Source of the DNA: Paralvinella palmiformis
Lineage: Eukaryota > Annelida > Polychaeta > Terebellida > Alvinellidae
Assembly: GCA_025642065.1 (NCBI GenBank)
Contig: JAODUP010000143.1
Location: 480,001-544,000, forward strand
Reading direction: 5' to 3'
Length of the DNA stretch: 64,000 nt
This document shows, one piece after another, positions 57,966 through 64,000 of this stretch. The position numbers and the translations under genes are program-made. Each line of letters opens with the position of its first letter. The stretch's first letter is position 1. The notes under the pieces are model-generated. The model ran no database searches and was not told where the DNA came from. It saw only the letters and a program-made list of their open reading frames with translations.

Positions 57966-58419
57966 TATATATATAATTGTATGTAGAATTTTATTTCTTC
58001 AAATAAATATGGCAATAGCAAAAGCAGATTTGCCAAGATTACACCACTACATATTTAAAGTGTATAAACTGAGTGAAATATCTAGTAATATGGGAATATT
58101 AATCCAACTTTAGAATAGAATACCACAAACAGGCACGAATACAAATATACCCTAACAATGGGCAAATATACTAACAAACAACAGACAAACATACGGATAT
58201 AGATAATTTGAAATTATAGAAATTGTATGTACGTCAGTCCATAGCCATGCAATATTTACAGATTGGCCGCACAATTAAAATGAGCACCAAAAACATCAAT
58301 TTTATCATTACAACTTTTTCTCGGTAAAATGAAAGTAGGCTATATCGGCTTACCTCGATAAATAAGAGAACCCAGATCAGAAAAACAACTAACGTGACAG
58401 TTTCGTGTGGTGGAGACAT
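49452..58419 (-). CDS. Delta/Serrate-type (DSL) Notch ligand, 16 exons, 898 residues
   Basis: Minus-strand exons in order: 58354-58419, 57579-57739, 57262-57397, 57001-57134, 56758-56894, 56482-56604, 55603-55716, 55180-55407, 54304-54531, 53266-53777, 52079-52250, 51691-51735, 51358-51511, 50825-51011, 50570-50664, 49452-49656. All phases agree and the sum is 2,697 bases including the stop. The product has a signal peptide (1-22), MNNL (about 23-165), DSL (166-212), 12 EGF repeats (to about 685), a membrane-proximal region (about 685-799), a transmembrane helix (806-827) and a 71-residue tail. This is the plan of canonical Notch ligands, which bind Notch on neighbouring cells. Twelve EGF repeats are more than in most Delta proteins and fewer than in Jagged/Serrate, and no Jagged-type Cys-rich VWC region was seen, so the Delta versus Serrate subtype is open. 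Confidence 0.9.
49775..50195 (-). mobile_element. Adjacent SINE family C and diverged family B copies (intron 15 of the Notch ligand)
   Basis: 49775-50000 matches the family C body (GGCCGAAATGGCAG, GAGGGAGACGGATATGG, CTAATTCTAAACAAATTTAG), reversed, next to an (ATT)n tract. 50015-50195 is a degraded family B copy, also reversed (AGCGACCTCCAAATGTAATG, GTGAAAGATGAAAATCCATT). Confidence 0.6.
51147..51310 (+). mobile_element. SINE family B copy (intron 13 of the Notch ligand, antisense)
   Basis: GGCGCCTCCGTGGTCTAATT at the start and GTCGCTCGGCCCATTTGGCC near the end match the family B element at 46629-46821. It is inserted opposite to the direction of the host gene. The poly-ATC tail is lost. 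Confidence 0.75.
51691..56604 (-). CDS. Notch ligand exons 6-12: twelve EGF repeats
   Basis: EGF repeats are carried as one (exons 6 and 7), two (exons 8 and 9), four and a half (exon 10, 512 bases), and one and a half (exon 11); exon 12 completes the last (PACENAVNM). Exons 6-9 are all phase 1-1. Examples are NIDECESSPCGNRGRCQD, DECSSNPCQHDGICQDL, VDECESFPCANNGTCVND and CRCTEGYTGERC. Several repeats have the D/N-x-D/N-E calcium-binding start. The split of EGF 11 between exons 10 and 11 in phase 0 is within the repeat (CQNG|GQC). Confidence 0.9.
55890..56365. repeat. Imperfect minisatellite in intron 6 of the Notch ligand
   Basis: About nine or ten copies of a unit of roughly 45-50 bases, built around TGACTAATTGATTGCTAATT and GACCGAATGCCTGACAGACA. 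Copies differ by substitutions and small indels. It lies between exons 6 and 7 and has no coding role. Confidence 0.85.
56758..58419 (-). CDS. Notch ligand exons 1-5: signal peptide, MNNL and DSL domains
   Basis: Exon 1 encodes the start Met and a hydrophobic core (VTLVVFLIWVLLFIE) and ends in phase 0. Exons 2-4 form the MNNL (C2-like) region: LRLIKYENPSGKGANGNCCD, CDYYFVICLD, LRFPFDRWFK and NEPFLIRPGNPDIITF. Exon 5 is the DSL domain: VCDTDWYGTDCNTHCVPHQ, DDFIGHYDCGEMGEHLC and HPG, joining GW of exon 6. The Cys spacing and GHYxC core fit the family. Relative to Jagged1, positions I recall as Notch-contacting Arg, Arg and Phe appear as Val, His and Ile. Confidence 0.88.
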
Positions 58420-58860
58420 AATAATGATGATAATGATGATGATGATGATGATGACACTGGTGATCTATTCGAACGCCATATCTTTTCTCGCTTTATTTGT
58501 TCCTAGCACATATTAACTGATCAGCGGCGAGTCAGTAAAAAAAAAAGATTATTGGCGGCAAAATAATATCCGCCGTGCTGTCAATCAAATATTGTGGGCG
58601 TTACAGGAACTCATTGTCCCCATGATGAGTACGTATCTATGATAGTACAGCGACCGTGTAAGTTGTCACCATATGATAGACACCAGATATTATAATAAAC
58701 AGATCTGTTGACAAAAGGTGAAATGAGAATCGTTACATTTGTTTTTTATTAATGCGGTTTAAATGTAAAATATATCAAGTTATAAATTGCTAAATGTTTG
58801 GAATGTTTTGTTTTAATTATACTCATGCGTTATAGATCTACATGATAACTAAATTTTTTC

Positions 58861-58898
<38 letters not shown>

Positions 58899-59112
58899 TA
58901 AATTATAAGTTAATAGGCCGGCTGTGTCTTAGCATACATTTTATATGACTCCCCCTCCACCAACAGTTTGAGTTAGGGATTTGTCACACAAACGAAAACT
59001 GGACACCATTATTTTGATTTCTGACTAGAAATCTGAAGACTTCAGAACTTTATTTCTTTGATGCTTGCATATTAACCAACACACACACATATATTTTCCA
59101 TTTAAGTACAAA

Positions 59113-59166
<54 letters not shown>

Positions 59167-59530
59167 CGAGTTGACTTATCATCAACAAACCGTCGCTCAC
59201 TGCTCAAGGAAACATCTCTACTGACCTTGTTTGTTGCTGTGTAAACATCCGGGTTGAGAATTCAAAAGTACAAAGTATCGATTTACAATGAGTCAGACGT
59301 CTCTCTTTTGTTATTTAGATAACGGAATAAACTGAGAATCAGGATGCATCGTCTGGCTGTTGATATTTCTAAAATAATACGTCTGATTGTGCGGATGCCG
59401 CGCAAAACGAAATAAATAGTGTTATTAACCGTGCATATACTTTTTGACAATTTTTATTGGTATGTCACCAATGGGAAGTAATAGGACCAATTTGTATATG
59501 TGACAAATAGCAACATGTACCTAGCTCTCC

Positions 59531-59581
<51 letters not shown>

Positions 59582-61397
59582 GTGTGTGTGTGACCTTCCC
59601 TGCCCCCCCCCCCTTCCTTTAAAGCGAACATTTCCCTATTACGATCACCATTTGGTAAATATGAAGACTCAGTTTATTTCACTTGTTGCCATGAAAGTTA
59701 TACTCGAATGAGTGAATAAATAAAATCTTTATTCAATATGGCCTCTTGATACATGACATTCAACAAAAATACCATTTATAAGCTGGTGAAAACACGTCCA
59801 TACATGACTCGAACACAATATAAACATGACATACACACACACACACACACTAAATGAGAATATGAGAAACCTATGCTCATAAATGGCAAGATTAATTATT
59901 CTATAAACTATATATTCAGTATTCCGCCCTAGTATATTCGTATAAAACATAACCAGAGTAAGATGCCATCTCGGTTTGAAGTTATCAAGGATCTCGGCGC
60001 GGTCCAAATATAGGTGTCTAATTGACTGAAATGTTCGTCTTAAAGAATACTAAATAATTAGTTGGCTACAAATACATTTGATTTTGCAGTAATTCTAATT
60101 AATCCAAACATTTTATAAACATCTCTGTCACCGCGGGGACAGATAAGTTAACAACATAATTTTTGTAGATATAGTTTCCACTGTAAGCCATACTATAAAT
60201 GCGTTTATTTTAATTTCTGTCACACAAGTAATATGAACTCGAAACAGAGTTCTGCGATACTTCTGAAATAATTGAAGCTGTCAGTTAACGATGTGCGCGC
60301 GCGTGTGTCTCCCTGTGCTAGTCTCTTCATTTATCGGTATGCATTTCAATACGTTTCTATACAATTTCAGATATCACCTATTCGTCAGTGGATGTGATAC
60401 GCTACAGAACGCACTGACACCTAACCTTTGACTACCCCATGGTTTAGAGAGAGATCTCGGAGTAGATAGCAAGCACGCAATTCCAGGAGCGAGAGATTGT
60501 TCTTGTCACGTGATCAGTTTCACAAAAAGCTGCTCAATCGATTTTTGTCAACGGACGAAGATATTCCGGATTTATTGCCTTATTGGTTGGACCTAATTTA
60601 TTGATTAAATAAAAGCAGTAAGATACGAAATTCTTTCGGTTATCTATTTTCAAATTGTGACGTCATCCGGGGTATTTATTCAGTACGACATTTCAATTCT
60701 TATGTGTGCCTCATCAAACTCTCTAGACAGGTTAACAATACAGATATAGTGATTGTGTGTGTGCGTGCGTGTGTGCGTGCGTGCGTTCGTGCGTGCGAGC
60801 GAGCGTGCGCGCGCGCGCGCGTCTTATAATAGTTGAAACATTTATTGTTATTATGCGTCCACATAATCCAATTACTCGATTAATCGTTTTGTCGTGACCT
60901 CATCTAGTATATAATTTCGATTACAATATGTTAATAGTGTCTCACTGATCTGGAAACCCCATTTTCTAAATTTATAACCAATCAGAAGACATTTTAATTA
61001 TGGCTAACAGCCAATTGGATATCAAGGTACAAACATCTGGAATGGGGGGGGGGGAATTTAGGTGATGTTTACTACCGGGATTGGCCTCAATTCCCGGATT
61101 TAATAAAGTTAATATAGGAGAAAATCTGTTCCAGGTTAAAAGCTAATGTTTTTTCTGTTTCGTCTCCTAGCACGTTCCTGTAGCGCAGTGGTTAGAACAC
61201 TCCGCTGCAAATATCCTGACCCGGGTTCGAATCTTACTGTTACCCGAGTTTGTGGCACGTTTCTCTGGGGGCAACTTACCTGGGTGGCGAAAGCTGGGAC
61301 ATCGCTTTGTTTACCAACAGTATTACTATGGAACCCATTAACAAAACTACTAATGGCATATCAGTAGAACCAATTAGTAATTCTTGTAATTATTCGT
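58420..61397. other. Intergenic stretch between Notch ligand and LDLa gene
   Basis: Between the start codon of the ligand gene and the LDLa-protein gene I see (ATG)n at about 58425-58455, (AT)n, (GT)n and (GA)n tracts, an alternating GT/GC tract at about 60750-60823 and a tRNA-like SINE head at 61161-61235. No coding exon was recognised. The ligand promoter should lie near its left end, but I could not identify a TATA box. Confidence 0.5.
61161..61320 (+). mobile_element. tRNA-like SINE head, fourth family
   Basis: GTTCCTGTAGCGCAGTGGTT is A-box-like and GGGTTCGAATCTT is a B-box at tRNA spacing. I did not find a clean acceptor stem or a CCA-compatible fold, and a non-tRNA tail continues, so a tRNA-derived SINE is likelier than a functional tRNA gene. 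Only one copy was seen in the window. Confidence 0.4.
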
Positions 61398-62066
61398 TTA
61401 TTTTCTCCTCATAGAACATGTACTCCTGCGTTCATCCCAAGATTTACTACTGGTGTCTCCCTTTATTAATGGACAATCTTCTTTACCGTTACATAGTTGC
61501 TCTTTCCTAATACATGGTCCCCAAGGACATCGGATGTATGCTGAAAACATTAAACGTTAACAAAACAATATTAATTATATTTATGTGAGCAAGTTTACTT
61601 GATGTGTGCAACTGTTAAAACTTTGCTTTTAAACTTTGGTCTTTTACTGCTGAAGAGCCCAATCTAGCTAGAACAATACACGAAAATAACCGTTTTTAAG
61701 CCACCCCACACCTTATAGTAAAACCTTTACTCCAAACGTACCTCAATAATACTCAAGCAAAATAGTTCAAGGTGTTTCCTTGTATATATAAATTGGCGCG
61801 CGTGAGTGTGTCATATTTCATAGTTATCAATTCTTGATTTATTGCCTATATCATTGCCGTATTTGCCCATATTTTGTTTTCGATATGACGTCAATCACGT
61901 GCCTTGTCTTAATTAGAAACATCTAGTTTGGGGAATTTAGCTTCATAGTTTTTATTAATTGCTTTAATAGATTATTATTTACTTAATGGATTTAAGATGT
62001 TCTGCTTATATACATGTATATATTATTTTTAATAAACTTATTTTAATCAATTGTCCTTGATTATCC

Positions 62067-62119
<53 letters not shown>

Positions 62120-63332
62120 CTAAATTAGTAACAAAATACCATAATTTTAGCCAAAACTATAATTGGTGTTCATCTCGAGCAAAATATACATTAAATCAGC
62201 AAGCTACCGTTAGACACACTTTGCCACTAATCTGGTCCACACATCCCTTCGTACAAAGTAATTGTATATTTATTGTAAAGAGCTACACCAAATTTATATA
62301 GCGATTTAACAACGAAAATAAACGGATTCTAAGTTTTCTTATTGAGATTTTAATTTGGGTAAAAACTGCTTCGGATCGAAAGGAACTTCATTCATTTCTT
62401 TGTGATCTCTTTCTGTCTATCTCGTCTTGGAATTTTCATTAATTAAATATTTTCTTCCCATCAGTCTGTTTAATGACAGACAGTTATATAATCATGATCG
62501 CAGTGAAATGGTTCTTAGTCGTAATTGCTTCAGTAGAATTTACATAGATCGAAACTGAATAAAATATGGTTGAAATATAATAACTTACATTGTTCACCTT
62601 GAGTAATGAATACACCATTGGCAAGTATTTGACCGAAATGTGTCAATAGAGTTTACGATTAGATGAGTAATACACCATTTTAATATCACCGCTATCTACG
62701 ACAATATTTTAATATAGAACATGTACATGTTACGACAGGTAAACCGGAATAGTTAACACGGATTTCCTTATTTGGCTTGACATCAGCCCGTTTCCAACAA
62801 TTAAAATCAGTCTCCTTACTTGAGGGACACGCAATTTCCTGACAGTAGAATTGGTCCTCGTCAGATAGATCCTCACAATCTTGGTGTCCATCACACAGCC
62901 ATAAAAACGGGATAGTTTTCGAAGGCGTATATTTACAAGGTACGCAGCGCTTGAAATCTGTAAATAGAAATCAACTGACATTAATAATAAATCTGAAATA
63001 TTAAAATGGCCTACATTTTTGATGTCAGAATACTAAGACTTGAAATCGGTAAATAGAAATCAAATGCCATCAACTGTCAATATAATGTGTATTATTAAAA
63101 TCGCCAAAATGTTCGATTTAAAAATAACATTGCAGCCCTCCCCGCTGTGATGACGCGTTTTGCGGATTGCGTCTGCGTACAAACGGGACTGCCTACCTCC
63201 AAGCCCACACGTTGATAGTTTGACATTAATCAGGCACAGCATTAGGGTTCCTACGATTTTTGGGTGTCTGCCTGAAAATAAAACACATGCAAGGAGAATA
63301 ATATAACGTACGAGTTCCTTATTGTATTCCAC
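61398..63332 (-). CDS. Small secreted protein with two LDLa modules
   Basis: Three exons on the minus strand: 63197-63332, 62820-62957 and 61398-61540, with phases agreeing (leftover G, then A) and a product of 138 residues. The N-terminus (ELVRYIILLACVLFSG) looks like a signal peptide, followed by a second hydrophobic stretch and CGLG. LDLa1: RCVPCKYTPSKTIPFLWLCD with DCEDLSDEDQFYC. LDLa2: ACPSTYIRCPWGPCIRKEQL, CNGKEDC and WDERRSTC, less canonical in its acidic calcium motif. The frame ends at TAA 61400-61398 soon after the last Cys. An acceptor-like TTTTCAG at 63272 lies inside the first exon, so the true start might instead be on an upstream exon. I recognise the modules but no named family; a soluble LDLa protein or a fragment of a larger receptor are both possible. 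Confidence 0.65.
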
Positions 63333-63956
63333 AATTAAAATGTTTCTTCTCGAGAAGGTGTACTTAATGCTTCCAGAAGAACAAAACGATGTCGTAATTC
63401 CACGGCAATTTACACCGGTTCATTAATTGCAAATAATTTTAAAGTAGATTTTAACATATGGTTCATAGACTCATTCAGAAATATGTCTAAATTTGCCACT
63501 TACGTGTATACATGCTAACCACTTGCCACTAACTATAAGACGATATGTTATTTGGGTGCATTATATCCAGATGCACATTGTTTTCTATACGTCAAAGACT
63601 GAACGATCGGCAAATATATTAATTAATTGTTTCTCACTCAACAAACGAATTAACCTGAAAAGGTACCGTTAGTTTATTCGGTTATTTAGCTACAGTATAA
63701 ATATAAGGGGTTACTATCGTGAAATTTCCAGAACACGTCACAAGGTGTTTGGAAAAACAAACACCAAAATCTAGGATTATAATAATGATTGTAAACGCAG
63801 ATTTTCTCATCCTTGTCCTTGTTGCTATGCGATTGTTATTCTTTTCTCCGACAAAGAAATAGCGAACAATGTCAACCATGGACGTCAATAGTCCCGACTG
63901 ATACACGCATCTGTCGCTCAAAATATTAAAAAAAAAAATAGGAGTCGTACAAATTG

Positions 63957-63994
<38 letters not shown>

Positions 63995-64000
63995 CGCTGA
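63333..64000. other. Right-edge sequence, no gene seen
   Basis: AT-rich DNA ending in an (AT)n tract at about 63959-63993. A minus-strand ORF at 63682-63921 contains a hydrophobic run (FTIIIIILDFGVCF) but has no supporting splice or domain evidence. It could hold upstream parts of the LDLa gene. Confidence 0.4.

Noticed and set aside
63682..63921. Minus-strand ORF with a hydrophobic run as upstream exon of the LDLa gene
   Set aside because: No phase-matched donor toward 63271 was evident and the first exon already has an in-frame Met with a signal-like sequence.

Overview
The window is animal nuclear DNA. Genes are split into many short exons with GT-AG introns, and microsatellites ((AT)n, (CA)n, (ATT)n, (CT)n), tRNA-derived SINEs and decayed non-LTR retrotransposons are dense. 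The domain content is extracellular and metazoan: EMI, VWD, C8, TIL, LDLa, TSP1, CTCK, DSL and EGF. I infer a lophotrochozoan invertebrate, most likely a mollusc, from the repeat style and the retrotransposon/NADAR remnant; the sequence does not prove the phylum. No bacterial or plasmid features are present.

Layout. (1) 1-1353 (+): the 3' end of an unrecognised basic, Ser-rich protein gene that enters from the left edge, with a poly(A) signal at 1411. (2) 2631-38389 (+): one very large gene for which I reconstructed 53 coding exons (CDS 2751-38146) whose phases agree throughout, apart from exon 41. It encodes a secreted SCO-spondin-like protein of about 3,700 residues: signal peptide, EMI, three VWD-C8-TIL blocks with VWC-like segments, four LDLa modules, three copies of a domain I do not recognise, a Pro/Thr/Ser mucin-like tandem array, four TSP1 modules with TIL and VWC-like segments, a cystine knot, and a fourth copy of the unknown domain as the C-terminus. 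(3) 38390-49451: intergenic DNA with a broken ORF1-like/NADAR gene, a decayed LINE, SINEs, a 44-bp tandem array carrying YY1-like motifs and a long (GA)n tract. (4) 49452-58419 (-): a complete 16-exon Delta/Serrate-type Notch ligand of 898 residues: signal peptide, MNNL, DSL, 12 EGF, an unusual membrane-proximal region, one transmembrane helix and a short tail. (5) 61398-63332 (-): a small three-exon gene for a secreted protein with two LDLa modules. The remainder is intronic or intergenic.

The most notable points are the repeated unknown domain (two exons each, phases 1-0-1), a cystine knot that is not terminal, three local duplications that copied exon edges or exon pieces inside the large gene, a DSL domain lacking residues usually used for Notch binding, and a lysine-poor ligand tail. 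Part of the mucin-like exon (about 29999-30560 and 31105-31180) looks like corrupted consensus sequence rather than biology. Exon borders were called by eye from splice consensus, phase and domain continuity; no search or alignment program was run.
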